DNA from: Marinococcus sp. PL1-022 | Lineage (GTDB): Bacteria > Bacillota > Bacilli > Bacillales > Marinococcaceae | DNA length: 64,000 nucleotides | Assembly: GCF_033845285.1 (NCBI RefSeq) | Contig: NZ_JAWXCX010000001.1 | Location: forward strand, 1,751,495 to 1,815,494 | Direction of reading: 5' to 3' | Notes under the pieces: generated by a model | Seen by the model: the letters and a program-made list of their open reading frames with translations, nothing else | The model's database searches: none | What the model was told of the DNA's origin: nothing | Shown here: piece by piece, positions 42,396 through 51,051 of the stretch | Numbering within the stretch: the stretch's first letter is position 1 | How the letters are laid out: the number at the start of each line of letters is the position of its first letter | Position numbers and translations under genes: made by a program

Positions 42396-42456
42396 CAGAT
42401 CATTCCTTTCTTCCTCGGGTTATTCTTCACAAGAAAAAGCATATGTTTCGGCCTTC

Positions 42457-43029
42457 TTATTTGTTCCTTTGGCCATCAATGCTTTGCAGGTTTTCCCATT
42501 CTTTTCTTAATATGCCCATTTTAATCGAGTCATAGTAGCTTCCCTGCCAGTATCTCGCCTCCCGAATACGGGCCTCTTCCTTCATTCCTAATTTTTTAGC
42601 GACCTGCACCATGCGTTCGTTCGCTGACCAGGTAGTCATGCCTAAGCGGTGAAGATCTGTGTAGTGAAATAAATAATCAATCCATAAGCGATATGCCTCT
42701 GTGCCATAACCCCCGTTCCAATAGGCAGAATCGTAAATGACAATACCTGTTTCCATCCAGTATGTATTGGCATCCACCCAGTAAGCTCCTGTATAACCAA
42801 TCGCCTGGCGGTCAGCGATAATAGCCAATGCAGCAGGGATACCGGGAAAAATTTCTGCCAGCCACTGCTCTTGATAGGAGGAAAAAGAAATGAAATTTTC
42901 CTCGATATACGGCGCATTCCATTTTTTTGCTGCCTGATGCTTGTCGATGTATTTCCATTCGTACAGCTGCTTTATGTCGGTCTCGTTGGCTTGCCTTAAA
43001 AATACTTTATTACCATCCAGTTCACTCAT
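42457..43029 (-). CDS. GNAT family N-acetyltransferase (RimJ/RimL type)
   Basis: 190 residues. FLRQANETDIKQLYEWK start, then VIYDSAYWNGGYGTEAYRLWIDYLF (acetyl-CoA loop region G-G-Y-G), then TWSANERMVQVAKKLGMKEEARIREARYWQG as in RimJ/RimL and ribosomal-protein-type acetyltransferases. Target unknown. AAGGAGCAGAG lies upstream of ATG 43029. Confidence 0.92.
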   Translation of the reverse strand: MSELDGNKVFLRQANETDIKQLYEWKYIDKHQAAKKWNAPYIEENFISFSSYQEQWLAEIFPGIPAALAIIADRQAIGYTGAYWVDANTYWMETGIVIYDSAYWNGGYGTEAYRLWIDYLFHYTDLHRLGMTTWSANERMVQVAKKLGMKEEARIREARYWQGSYYDSIKMGILRKEWENLQSIDGQRNK

Positions 43030-43065
43030 TCTCTGCTCCTTTTGATCTTCCGAAAAATTCTTCTA

Positions 43066-43950
43066 TTATAAAGCTACATCAAAGCTGGTTACATAAACCG
43101 CACGGCCGGTAATACTCACATCAACATTATCCTTTTGCCTTTCGACCTGCACGTAAACCCGGCCATCCTTATTCATCTCCTGCCCCTGCTCTACGGTAAG
43201 CTGCAGCGGCGAACGAAAGCTTTCATCTATATAGGCCGCCCAAAAAGCGCCCAAAACCCCGGATGCAGTCCCTGTGACAGGATCTTCCACGGTCCCCGAA
43301 TACGGGGAGGAGAAATGCCTCGCATGCATATCAGCTGCTTCATCATACGTCTCCAGACAAAACGGATGAATGGAAGCTTTAGGCATTTTCGTAAGCACAT
43401 CTGGAAACAATGAATTATCAGGCCTCATCCTTTCAAAGCTGGCTATGTGAGCAATCGGCACCAGCAGCGTCCACGTTCCGGTGTTTCCATACACGATGGG
43501 CAGATCAGTGTGAATATCATTTTCCTCTATCCCCATCGAAGCAGCCAGAGAAGCCCGGGAGCCATGAAACATTTCAAATTTAGGCGGTGCCTGAGTCATC
43601 GTAATTGTGTGCTGTTGATTTTCAGAAGTTTGTATCGTAACCGTTAAAATACCAGCCCTTGTTTCCACCGTGATACGTTCTTTGTCATCAAGCACCCCTT
43701 CACTTTTTAATGAATAAACGGAAGCCAGCGTAGCGTGACCGCATAAATCCATTTCGTGACCCGGGGTAAAAAAGCACAGTCGTATATCTGCTGCTTCGGA
43801 GGATAATACAAAGGCCGTTTCATTAAATCCAACCTGATACGCTGCATTCTGCATTTCTGTTTCTGTCAGATGGTCTCCGTCAAAAACGACCCCTGCCGGA
43901 TTCCCTTTATGAGGTATTTCACTAAACGCATCATAATGATGAACACGGAT
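43066..43950 (-). CDS. PhzF family isomerase-like protein with a probable AUC start
   Basis: About 294 residues if read from AUC 43950: (M)RVHHYDAFSEIPHKGNPAGV, then the QVGFNETAFVL, PGHEMDLCGHATLA and EDPVTGTASGVLGAFWA blocks that define PhzF proteins. The first ATG in frame (43854) would remove the conserved first strand and the catalytic-region GNPAGV. GGAGGAGG lies 8-10 bases before the AUC, and no AUG, GUG or UUG is in frame between them. The gene may use AUC or carry a start-codon mutation. Confidence 0.85.
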   Translation of the reverse strand: MRVHHYDAFSEIPHKGNPAGVVFDGDHLTETEMQNAAYQVGFNETAFVLSSEAADIRLCFFTPGHEMDLCGHATLASVYSLKSEGVLDDKERITVETRAGILTVTIQTSENQQHTITMTQAPPKFEMFHGSRASLAASMGIEENDIHTDLPIVYGNTGTWTLLVPIAHIASFERMRPDNSLFPDVLTKMPKASIHPFCLETYDEAADMHARHFSSPYSGTVEDPVTGTASGVLGAFWAAYIDESFRSPLQLTVEQGQEMNKDGRVYVQVERQKDNVDVSITGRAVYVTSFDVAL

Positions 43951-44095
43951 TTTGTGCGCACCTCCTCCAGAAAGATGTCTCCAGGTATTTATTTTACTTT
44001 ATCTTCCCTCTATGATACTTTTTTACAATAAATAGGGAAAGAGAGAACTGCTTGTCTTTCTGTCTGGAAAATTGAATTTCACAGGAGGTTTTCCC

Positions 44096-44761
44096 TTGGC
44101 CATCGACGTTGTTTTATTTGATTTAGACCAGACACTGCTCGACAAACAACAAACACTAACGGTTTTCTCTGAATATCAGCACAAATGTTTTGCGTTGCAC
44201 CGTTATGCAGATCTTCAGACGTTTAAAAATTTCTTTATGTCCCTGAATAATCAGCCGCTGCCTAAAACTGTCGTTTACGAGGAAATTGGCCGTCAATGTG
44301 ATATTCCGGACAAACTTCTCGAGGAGTTATTACAAAATTTAAATGAGTACTTTCCCGAATTCAGCAAAGGCTTTCCAGGATTACACTACATGCTTGCAGC
44401 TTTACACAAACAGAAATATAAAATAGGAATTGTGACCAATGGCCGTGATTTTTACCAGCGTCACAAGATAACTGCTTTAGCCATTGAACAATATATGGAT
44501 CTTATCGTCACCTCGGATCAACTCAGTATTCGCAAACCGGAGCCGCAAATTTTCCAATATGCACTGGATTATTTTCGAGTACAGGCTGCGAATACAGTAT
44601 TTATCGGAGATCATCTTGAAGCGGATATCTTTCCCGCTAAAGAACTGGGAATGCTTACAATTCATAAAACGACGGACGCCTCTTCTAATGCTCACGCAAG
44701 TACAAATTGTTTAAAGAATATTCCCCGGATAATTGATAAATTGACCAAGTATGAAGCATAA
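44096..44761 (+). CDS. HAD family hydrolase
   Basis: 221 residues. Motif I VVLFDLDQTLLDKQQ (nucleophile Asp), motif II IGIVTNGRDFYQ, motif III Lys in SIRKPEPQIFQYALD, motif IV VFIGDHLEADIFPAKELGM. A phosphatase or phosphoglycolate-type hydrolase of unknown substrate. TTG 44096 is the start, because AGGAGG lies 8 bases upstream of it and within the frame that begins at ATG 44072. Confidence 0.93.
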   Translation: MAIDVVLFDLDQTLLDKQQTLTVFSEYQHKCFALHRYADLQTFKNFFMSLNNQPLPKTVVYEEIGRQCDIPDKLLEELLQNLNEYFPEFSKGFPGLHYMLAALHKQKYKIGIVTNGRDFYQRHKITALAIEQYMDLIVTSDQLSIRKPEPQIFQYALDYFRVQAANTVFIGDHLEADIFPAKELGMLTIHKTTDASSNAHASTNCLKNIPRIIDKLTKYEA

Positions 44762-44790
44762 AAATATAGTTGGCTAAAGGAGCACCGCCT

Positions 44791-45165
44791 ATGAATCTAA
44801 AATGCATTATTGATGAGCATCATTATTCATCAGTTCGTCGCTGGGCCAACGGTTCTCAGCAATGGATTCCGTATAAAATCTCTCCCAACGTATCATTAGT
44901 TGTATTCCTGACGCCGCCACCGTATTCTTTTATTGTGGGCTGCGGTGTTTACAATTCTGACTATGAAGCCGTGCGCCCACTACTTCTGCTTAAAGACCCG
45001 GTGGCCTCCTACTATCTTTCGTTTCCATTACATGCAGGGGAACTAAAGCTATTGGAATGGGAGGCTCTCTGCAAGGATATTTTAGTACATAATCCTGGTT
45101 TGACTGGTGCTTTACAGCGTATCACCTTCGATTATTTCAAGGATGAAAAGGAGAATCTCCCATGA
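44791..45165 (+). CDS. Hypothetical protein, 124 residues
   Basis: Soluble protein starting MNLKCIIDEHHYSSVRRWAN. AAAGGAGCACCG lies before ATG 44791. It is 30 bases after the HAD gene and overlaps the following VOC gene by 4 bases (ATGA), so the three probably form an operon. No family recognised. Confidence 0.75.
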   Translation: MNLKCIIDEHHYSSVRRWANGSQQWIPYKISPNVSLVVFLTPPPYSFIVGCGVYNSDYEAVRPLLLLKDPVASYYLSFPLHAGELKLLEWEALCKDILVHNPGLTGALQRITFDYFKDEKENLP

Positions 45166-45560
45166 ACGGACTCATTCACCATATCGAGCTTTATGTATCC
45201 GATCTCGAACGGTCGATGGCCTTCTGGCAGTGGCTGCTGGAGGACCTTAGCTATCATATCCATCAGCAGTGGCCGGAGGGGATCAGCTTCAAATTGGGCC
45301 CCTCCTATATCGTATTTGTACAGACAGAGGACCGTTTTTTGGATGTCCCCTACCACCGGCGCCGGACGGGGTTGAATCACATTGCCTTTCATGCCAGTTC
45401 GAAATCTCATGTGGATCAAATGACCGGGCAGCTCCGTGCAGCAAACGTCCCAATTCTTTATGAACACCTGCATCCCTATGCTGGCGGCAATGAGCACTAC
45501 GCGGTCTATTTTGAAGACCCTGATCGTATTAAAGTAGAGCTCGTGGCTCCTTCGGAATAG
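45162..45560 (+). CDS. VOC (glyoxalase/dioxygenase) superfamily protein
   Basis: 132 residues. Two beta-alpha-beta-beta-beta units: LIHHIELYVSDLERSMAFWQWLL (metal-ligand His) and GLNHIAFHASSKSHVDQM, with the C-terminal YAVYFEDPDRIKVELV (metal-ligand Glu). It is probably a metal enzyme or resistance protein of unknown substrate. Its start overlaps the previous stop. Confidence 0.92.
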   Translation: MNGLIHHIELYVSDLERSMAFWQWLLEDLSYHIHQQWPEGISFKLGPSYIVFVQTEDRFLDVPYHRRRTGLNHIAFHASSKSHVDQMTGQLRAANVPILYEHLHPYAGGNEHYAVYFEDPDRIKVELVAPSE

Positions 45561-45689
45561 ATAGCTCAGGCAGACACATTTCAAAAATGATAAACACATC
45601 TGGGAAAACGATATTGTGATTGGCATCCTAAGTGTCTTTTTTCTTATCCAAGCTCTTGATAACACCATCTATTACAGTTCAAATTATAC

Positions 45690-45723
45690 AAAAAAGCCCC
45701 TATGTTTATGGAAACATAGTGGC
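45690..45723 (-). terminator. Terminator after the PfpI-like gene
   Basis: On the minus strand CCACTATGTTT pairs with AAACATAGGGG across a short loop and is followed by TTTTTT. Confidence 0.8.
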
Positions 45724-45783
45724 CGGGAGCAGGTGCTGCATAATTTTTCAGAAGCGATCATTGTTACTTTCTTAATGCATTGT

Positions 45784-46371
45784 CTATAAATATGGATTCC
45801 CGTATTTTTCAACGTATTCGTAAAAGCCGTACCGATACATATACATTGTCTTTTCAATCTCTTCTGCTGTGTCAAAATTAACCATTTGCAGAACCAGCTC
45901 GGTAAATTCTATAGGTGCCGTTCCATTTGCGGTCACCAGGTTTTTATCCTTCACAGCCTGCTCTTCCATAAATTCTACTTCCGGATTATAGTTTTCGTAG
46001 TTCTGCCAGAGGTAAGCCGAATTGCCCGTATGCTTGAAATGATTTAAAAATCCATTCTTTGCTAAATAATCCACCGCTCCGCATATGGCACCGACCGGAG
46101 TATTTTTACTGAACGCTTCGTCCACTAAATTAAAAATATCATCGCTTTCAATATCCCATGTGTTGCCGCCAATTAATACCAGCAAATCGAAAGACGGATG
46201 ACCGCTGATTCTATAATCCACCTCTGTTTTAAAGCCTCCGATGGATGTAACGTGATCATGCAGAGAAATTGTCCTAACAGTCCACTCCCTGCCTTCGTTC
46301 AGCGTTGCTGACAAATAAGCGGCTTCCCAATCAGCGTACTCATCTAAAAGCAGAAATATTGCTTGCTTCAC
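45784..46371 (-). CDS. DJ-1/PfpI family protein
   Basis: 195 residues from GTG 46371 (TTGGAGGGG upstream); longer frames upstream have no ribosome site. Class I glutamine-amidotransferase-like fold: AIFLLLDEYADWEAAYLSA, DLLVLIGGNTWD, and the nucleophile elbow VGAICGAVDYLA. Members are proteases, chaperones, glyoxalases or regulators; activity here unknown. Single gene ending at a terminator. Confidence 0.9.
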   Translation of the reverse strand: MKQAIFLLLDEYADWEAAYLSATLNEGREWTVRTISLHDHVTSIGGFKTEVDYRISGHPSFDLLVLIGGNTWDIESDDIFNLVDEAFSKNTPVGAICGAVDYLAKNGFLNHFKHTGNSAYLWQNYENYNPEVEFMEEQAVKDKNLVTANGTAPIEFTELVLQMVNFDTAEEIEKTMYMYRYGFYEYVEKYGNPYL

Positions 46372-46435
46372 AGCAATCCCCTCCAAACTGATTTTTGGAA
46401 CGTTACATATAACGCTACAGTCAAAATGAGAACGC

Positions 46436-46867
46436 TTAATCCGTTTCCATCCATCCCGGATTCCATACAATTTCCCAAAGATGGCCGTCCGGGTCCTGAA
46501 AATGTCCGGAGTACCCTCCCCAGAACGCTTCATGTGCCGGGTCCGTGATAAAGGCACCGGCACGTTCCGCCTTTTCCATAATCGCGTCTACCTCCGCTTT
46601 ACTGTTTACGTTGTGGCCAAGAGTGAATTCCGCAGGGTTCGGCTGGCCAGCCGTTATCCCGGCTTCATGCGCAATACTTTCACGCTTCCAAACGGCAAGC
46701 TTCAGACCTGCCTGCAGATCAAAAAAGGCTACCGCTCCGTGCTCGAACTCCTCTCCGACAATCCCCTCAGTAGGGAAGCCCAGCCCGTCACGATAAAAAT
46801 GCACCGATTGTTGCAAGTCATCTACTCCGATAGTAATGACAGAGACAGCGGGTTTCATCAGCATCAT
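46436..46867 (-). CDS. VOC family protein (bleomycin-resistance-like)
   Basis: 143 residues. SVITIGVDDLQQSVHFYRDGLGFPTEG opens the first module, and GHFQDPDGHLWEIVWNPGW closes the second with the typical D-P-D/E ligand region. GAFITDPAHEAFWGGYSG is characteristic of the YaeR/YdfO-like group. Substrate unknown. AGGAGATGATG lies just before the tandem start ATGs at 46867/46858. Confidence 0.92.
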   Translation of the reverse strand: MMLMKPAVSVITIGVDDLQQSVHFYRDGLGFPTEGIVGEEFEHGAVAFFDLQAGLKLAVWKRESIAHEAGITAGQPNPAEFTLGHNVNSKAEVDAIMEKAERAGAFITDPAHEAFWGGYSGHFQDPDGHLWEIVWNPGWMETD

Positions 46868-46906
46868 CTCCTTATAAAGGCATACTTGTCTTCCGGGTAA
46901 GCTTTA

Positions 46907-47464
46907 CTAGTCCAGCTGTTTAATAAATTTTGCCGGATTTCCTCCTACCAGCGTGCGTGCAGAAACGTCCTTTGTGACGACCGTGCCGGAAGCGATAACT
47001 GCGCCGTCTTCGATGCGGATGCCGGGATTAATAATGGCTCCTCCCCCGACCCATACATTGTGCCCGATCGTCACAGGCGATCCGTACTCCTGGAGCGTCG
47101 CGCGGGCTGCTTCCTCCATCGGGTGGTTTACGGTATATATGTGCACTCCCGGGCCCAGCATTACCCCGTCACCGAATATAATTGGCGCTTCATCAAGCAT
47201 GACGCAGTTGACGTTGGCGAAAAAGTGGTCTCCAAGGTGAATATTATAGCCATAGTCGCACCAGAACGGCGGCCCGATACGGGCTTTTTCCCCCATCGTC
47301 CCTACGATGTCCTGTAACAGCTGGTTGCTTCTTTCCTTTTCACGGACGCTGATCGAGTTATATTCTTCAAGCAAAAGCTTCGTCTGCAGCCGTTCCGCTG
47401 CAAGCTCAGGATCGTGCGGTAGAAATAGCTCTCCGTTCATCATTTTTTCCTTCTCACTTTTCAT
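46907..47464 (-). CDS. Sugar O-acetyltransferase (maltose acetyltransferase family)
   Basis: 185 residues. N-terminal Maa domain (KMMNGELFLPHDPELAAERLQTKLLLEEYN), then a left-handed beta-helix of hexapeptide repeats (FGDGVMLGPGVHIYT, IGHNVWVGGGAIINPGIRI, DGAVIASGTVVTKDV) ending GNPAKFIKQL. Catalytic His lies in YTVNHPMEEAARA. It acetylates a sugar hydroxyl from acetyl-CoA. ATG 47464 is chosen on AAAGAGGTG. It is divergent from a TetR gene. Confidence 0.93.
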   Translation of the reverse strand: MKSEKEKMMNGELFLPHDPELAAERLQTKLLLEEYNSISVREKERSNQLLQDIVGTMGEKARIGPPFWCDYGYNIHLGDHFFANVNCVMLDEAPIIFGDGVMLGPGVHIYTVNHPMEEAARATLQEYGSPVTIGHNVWVGGGAIINPGIRIEDGAVIASGTVVTKDVSARTLVGGNPAKFIKQLD

Positions 47465-47646
47465 TCGTACACCTCTTTTATTTTCGCTTCTTGAGTTTTC
47501 CACGCTTCTATACGCCCACTATACCACTGTTCGTTTGACTCCGGACATTTGTTTTACGGAATGCTCCAGAAATTCCCTTTCTTTTTTAACACAGTTGTAT
47601 TAAAAAATGCTATACTTATATTAATTTCTAAACCCTGAGGTGTGCT

Positions 47647-48240
47647 ATGCCAAAACTCATTGACCACCAGAAGAAAAAAGAGCAGATTGTTGAATACACG
47701 TGGCAATCCATCGTAAACAGCGGTGCGAAAGGCGCGACGGTTAGAAGCATCGCAAAGCTCGCGGACAAGACGCCCGGGCAGATCCGCTACTACTTTCCCA
47801 CTCACAGTGCACTGCTCGATGCAGTCATGGAAAAAGTAAACCGTAAAGTGGCACAAAGAATCCAGGAGATTTTCGGGCAGGAAGATTTAACCGAAAAGGA
47901 ACGGGTCATCCAGGCAGTTCTCGCGGTTCTCCCTTTAGACGATGACCGCTACGCGGATATGGAGGTGTGGATGGCTTTTCAGTACGAAATCCACGAAGCA
48001 GGAGCGAATACCATGGGAAACGAGATCCGTCTGCTTGTTCAAAAATCCTTACAGTACTTAAGCGAAAAAAAGATGCTTCAGGAGGAGTTGCCTATGGAGC
48101 TGACTATAATGCGTGCTCACGCCCTCGTTGACGGACTAGCCCTGCATAAATGGTTAACCCCTGACCGCATAAACAATGAACAGGTCATGAAACTGATTCG
48201 TGACGAAATACATGTCTGGCTGAAGGAGGAGTATAGATGA
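47647..48240 (+). CDS. TetR family transcriptional regulator
   Basis: 197 residues. N-terminal helix-turn-helix: QIVEYTWQSIVNSGAKGATVRSIAKLADKTPGQIRYYFPTHSALLDAVM, with GQIRYYFP as the recognition helix end. Ligand domain follows. CTGAGGTG lies before ATG 47647. Its stop overlaps the start of a membrane protein gene (ATGA), so the two are co-translated, and the pair probably forms a self-contained regulator-effector unit. Confidence 0.92.
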   Translation: MPKLIDHQKKKEQIVEYTWQSIVNSGAKGATVRSIAKLADKTPGQIRYYFPTHSALLDAVMEKVNRKVAQRIQEIFGQEDLTEKERVIQAVLAVLPLDDDRYADMEVWMAFQYEIHEAGANTMGNEIRLLVQKSLQYLSEKKMLQEELPMELTIMRAHALVDGLALHKWLTPDRINNEQVMKLIRDEIHVWLKEEYR

Positions 48241-48794
48241 ATTTCATCCTGCTGCTTATTATTATGGTCGAAATAGCCTTCTGGATTGTTATTGCCACCG
48301 GGTTAATCGTTCGCTACGTGTTTCAAATGCCAAGACTGGGATTATTCTTTCTCGCCTTAACACCCGTACTGGACTTGGTTCTGCTGACTGCAGCCTCCAT
48401 AGATCTTATGCGCGGAGCAATTGCTACCACGGCTCATGCCATTGCTGCCATTTATATTGCAGTCTCCATTGTCTTTGGAAAGCAGATGATCCGCTGGGCC
48501 GACGACCGTTTCAGGTACTATATTATGAGGCAGGGCGACAGGCCGTCCCGGCTTTACGGCTATGCCTACTCCCGAAAATATTTTAAGGACTGGCTCAGAC
48601 ACGTCCTGGCGTATATCCTGGGGACGGGACTATTGTGGATAGTTATTTTACTCGTAAATAACGCAGCCAGAACAGAAGCTTTGAGCGGCACTATTAAACT
48701 ATGGTCTCTCGTCGTAGTGATCGATTTAGTTATTTCCATCACGTACTTTATATGGCCGCGCGAGGCAAAATATAAAGAAGAAATTCATAAATGA
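48237..48794 (+). CDS. Integral membrane protein coupled to a TetR gene
   Basis: 185 residues with about five or six hydrophobic segments (LLLIIMVEIAFWIVIATGLIV, GLFFLALTPVLDLVLLTAAS, ATTAHAIAAIYIAVSIVFG, HVLAYILGTGLLWIVILLV, LWSLVVVIDLVISITYFIW) and a basic cytoplasmic loop (RQGDRPSRLYGYAYSRKYFKD). It overlaps the TetR gene by 4 bases. Family not recognised; function unknown. Confidence 0.82.
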   Translation: MNFILLLIIMVEIAFWIVIATGLIVRYVFQMPRLGLFFLALTPVLDLVLLTAASIDLMRGAIATTAHAIAAIYIAVSIVFGKQMIRWADDRFRYYIMRQGDRPSRLYGYAYSRKYFKDWLRHVLAYILGTGLLWIVILLVNNAARTEALSGTIKLWSLVVVIDLVISITYFIWPREAKYKEEIHK

Positions 48795-48811
48795 CGCTCC
48801 CGGAAAATTTC

Positions 48812-49936
48812 TCATGAAGATTTATACTTAAATATTATCGTGACATACCCGATCGCAGAAGCGATAAGAAACAGCGCATGATAGCCAAACGAACCAGCAA
48901 TGGCCCCGGAAAAAATGGAGCCTGCAGCCTGGCCAAGGGCAAGCATTAAAAACGGCAGGCCCAGTCCAATGGAAGGATTCGTCCGGAACACTGAAACGCC
49001 CCAAACAATCAGAACCCCGGTGATGAAGACATACGAGCTTCCGAAAAGAAACGGGGACAAAACCCCTACTACAGGACTGCCAGGCCAGCTTCCGAGAAGC
49101 AGGGATGCAGTAGACAGCGATACTGTGGAAAGCCTGAACGCATTCCTAATGCCAAACCGGTTAATAACGATTCCGGCAGTCCCGCCCAATAAGCCTGCCA
49201 GACCAATGATCACCCAGAGCCAGTCCCCCAGATAGGCAGGTACGCTGTCCAGATTTACAATAAAATCTCTCGAAAAGGTCCAGTATGCCGCCGAAGAGAT
49301 GCCTAATAACAGCGAGGCCAAAATCAATTGCACGGACTGCTTCCACTCCTCCTTTACAAATCCCACCGAGCTCTTTTCTTCAAATGTCTGTGTACGTGGC
49401 AGCACTTTATAGTTGGCAGCCAGCACGATAACAGCGATAACCATAAAGATTATATACGTCTCCCTCCAGCTGTCCACCATCATAATCGCAACGGCTCCGG
49501 TGAATGCCGTCCCTATGCTTGTACCGGAGTTGATCCAGGCATTCGTCTGGTTCTGCGCCCCTGATTGGACATTTGTATTTACAATGCTGGCGTATGGCGG
49601 AGAGGATAGGCCTGTACTCATTCCTGCTAAAAATATCCCTGCCCCAAGCCCCACTGGAGTTAAGGAAACGGAGATGACGCCAAGACCAACAATCGACAGG
49701 AGCCCCGCTGCCACCAGAATGAATCTGGATGTCGCCCTCCGGGAAAACATCATCGCTGCTACTATCGCTATACAATACGCCACGTATGATAACGAGGAAA
49801 TGATTCCACTCGTGGACTGGCTCATATGGAGCGCTTCATTAATATACGGAAGCATCAGCCCGTAGCTGAACCGGGACAGCCCGTAGGTCACGGCAATCAT
49901 AGGCAGACCGGCAAGAATTAGTTTATTCGCATTCAT
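48812..49936 (-). CDS. MFS transporter regulated with an adjacent TetR
   Basis: 374 residues, about 12 helices. YGLSRFSYGLMLPYINEALHMS at TM1 is the YbfB/YjiJ-like MFS signature, and LSSPPYASIVNTNVQSGAQNQTNAWINSGTSIG lies near TM5. It is probably an exporter. AAAAAGGAGTG lies before ATG 49936. The region upstream (49955-49979) carries TTTATTGATCGTTCA and an inverted repeat that also occurs before the tetR gene at 50584, so that regulator very likely controls it. Confidence 0.9.
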   Translation of the reverse strand: MNANKLILAGLPMIAVTYGLSRFSYGLMLPYINEALHMSQSTSGIISSLSYVAYCIAIVAAMMFSRRATSRFILVAAGLLSIVGLGVISVSLTPVGLGAGIFLAGMSTGLSSPPYASIVNTNVQSGAQNQTNAWINSGTSIGTAFTGAVAIMMVDSWRETYIIFMVIAVIVLAANYKVLPRTQTFEEKSSVGFVKEEWKQSVQLILASLLLGISSAAYWTFSRDFIVNLDSVPAYLGDWLWVIIGLAGLLGGTAGIVINRFGIRNAFRLSTVSLSTASLLLGSWPGSPVVGVLSPFLFGSSYVFITGVLIVWGVSVFRTNPSIGLGLPFLMLALGQAAGSIFSGAIAGSFGYHALFLIASAIGYVTIIFKYKSS

Positions 49937-49954
49937 ATTTGTTCACTCCTTTTT

Positions 49955-49979
49955 ATTTATTGATCGTTCATTCAATAAA
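49955..49979 (-). promoter_or_regulatory. TetR operator upstream of the MFS gene
   Basis: TTTATTGATCGTTCATTCAA plus TAAA forms an inverted repeat (TTTATTGA / TCAATAAA). Its core TGATCGTTCA differs by one base from the perfect palindrome TGAACGTTCA in front of the tetR gene. Confidence 0.75.
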
Positions 49980-49989
49980 CAGGTAAATA

Positions 49990-50024
49990 ATAAGAGCATC
50001 AGCATTAATAATGATGCTCTTTTC
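49990..50024. terminator. Terminator after the tetR gene
   Basis: AAGAGCATCA and TGATGCTCTT form a perfect 10-bp stem directly after the tetR stop at 50030 on the minus strand, with T-rich flanks in both directions. It separates tetR from the MFS gene. Confidence 0.78.
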
Positions 50025-50029
50025 CATAT

Positions 50030-50584
50030 CTATTTGTTGTCCGCCTGCATGCCTTTTACTAAATCGAAGGCCGACTCCTCTACTTCGTCCATCTCCAGAA
50101 TCTGAGCCATCGACGTAATTCCTTCCATGATCAGAACCAGCTGCGTTCCGAGCGTTTTGGAAGCATCAAAAGGCTTGATGTCACGCTCAATTTTATTTAA
50201 CAGGGTTGTTTTATGGTCTCTACTCATAGCAGTAATCTCTTCGTTGACTCCCTCATATTCCTGCTTCGCTCTTAAAAACAGACATCCGTTAAAGCCGTCC
50301 GTTTTCATCCAGTCCATGTGGGCCTTAATCAGTGACCTTGCGTAATGATTGAAATCACTCTTTTTATCGATCACCTCTTCCATAAAGTCAAAATACCGCA
50401 TTTCCCGGCGCTTTAATATTTCTATAATCAACACTTCTTTGGATTTAAAATGATAGTACATCGTCATCGGAGCCACTCCGACTTCATTCAAAATGCTTTT
50501 CACCCCGACAGCGTGAAATCCGTGCTGATAAAAGAGATTTTCCGCGGTGTTCAATATAATCTCTTTTTTCGATGCCGCTTTCAT
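50030..50584 (-). CDS. TetR family transcriptional regulator
   Basis: 184 residues. KEIILNTAENLFYQHGFHAVGVKSILNEVGVAPMTMYYHFKSKEVLIIEIL gives the complete DNA-binding domain (recognition helix PMTMYYHF). Its C-terminal ligand domain resembles the TetR_C group seen in AcrR/YxaF-like proteins. ATG 50584 follows AAAAGGGGGC; a longer frame has no site. TGAACGTTCA lies just upstream, matching the site before the MFS gene, so it should repress both itself and the transporter. Confidence 0.93.
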   Translation of the reverse strand: MKAASKKEIILNTAENLFYQHGFHAVGVKSILNEVGVAPMTMYYHFKSKEVLIIEILKRREMRYFDFMEEVIDKKSDFNHYARSLIKAHMDWMKTDGFNGCLFLRAKQEYEGVNEEITAMSRDHKTTLLNKIERDIKPFDASKTLGTQLVLIMEGITSMAQILEMDEVEESAFDLVKGMQADNK

Positions 50585-50600
50585 AGATAGCCCCCTTTTG

Positions 50601-50625
50601 TTTATTGAACGTTCATTATAATAAA
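50601..50625 (-). promoter_or_regulatory. TetR operator upstream of its own gene
   Basis: TTTATTGAACGTTCATTATA contains the perfect 10-bp palindrome TGAACGTTCA (50606-50615). It shares 14 of 15 bases (TTTATTGAWCGTTCA) with the site before the MFS gene. Confidence 0.78.
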
Positions 50626-50655
50626 TCATAACACATTCTACCGCGGAATGCTGCT

Positions 50656-50907
50656 TTATTGTTTTTTCTTTCTGATTTTTTCTGCCGTATCATTTAAAAA
50701 TTCGTCTATATTATATTCTTTATAATCGTCACGGATTTCAGCAATAACCGCGCTTTTCGCTTCCTGTTCTGTTTTTCCTTCCTTCATTAAATCCAGTAGC
50801 TTACCATTATAAGCATTCATGTACTCTTCCTCACCCCCGGAAATATTCTCAGCATCCCCGCCCCAGATAATACCGACAATTTCTTCTAAAAACTCCCGAT
50901 ATTCCAT
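50656..50907 (-). CDS. 83-residue acidic hypothetical protein
   Basis: Soluble, helical and acidic: MEYREFLEEIVGIIWGGDAE, then LDLMKEGKTEQEAKSAVIAEI and a basic end (EKIRKKKQ). AAGGGGAAGCGAG lies before ATG 50907. No family recognised. Monocistronic. Confidence 0.7.
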   Translation of the reverse strand: MEYREFLEEIVGIIWGGDAENISGGEEEYMNAYNGKLLDLMKEGKTEQEAKSAVIAEIRDDYKEYNIDEFLNDTAEKIRKKKQ

Positions 50908-51004
50908 CTCGCTTCCCCTTTTCGAATAATATTTTATACTTCAATTATACTTTACCCTTTTGGATGTACATTGAAGAAGTTTTTATACAAAAGTGAAGCA
51001 TATT

Positions 51005-51043
51005 AAAAAAAGACTGTCTCTTTATCCACATAGAGACAGTCCC
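51005..51043 (-). terminator. Terminator after the 64-residue gene
   Basis: GACTGTCTCT pairs with AGAGACAGTC on the minus strand and is followed by TTTTTTT. Confidence 0.85.
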
Positions 51044-51051
51044 TTTCGTAT

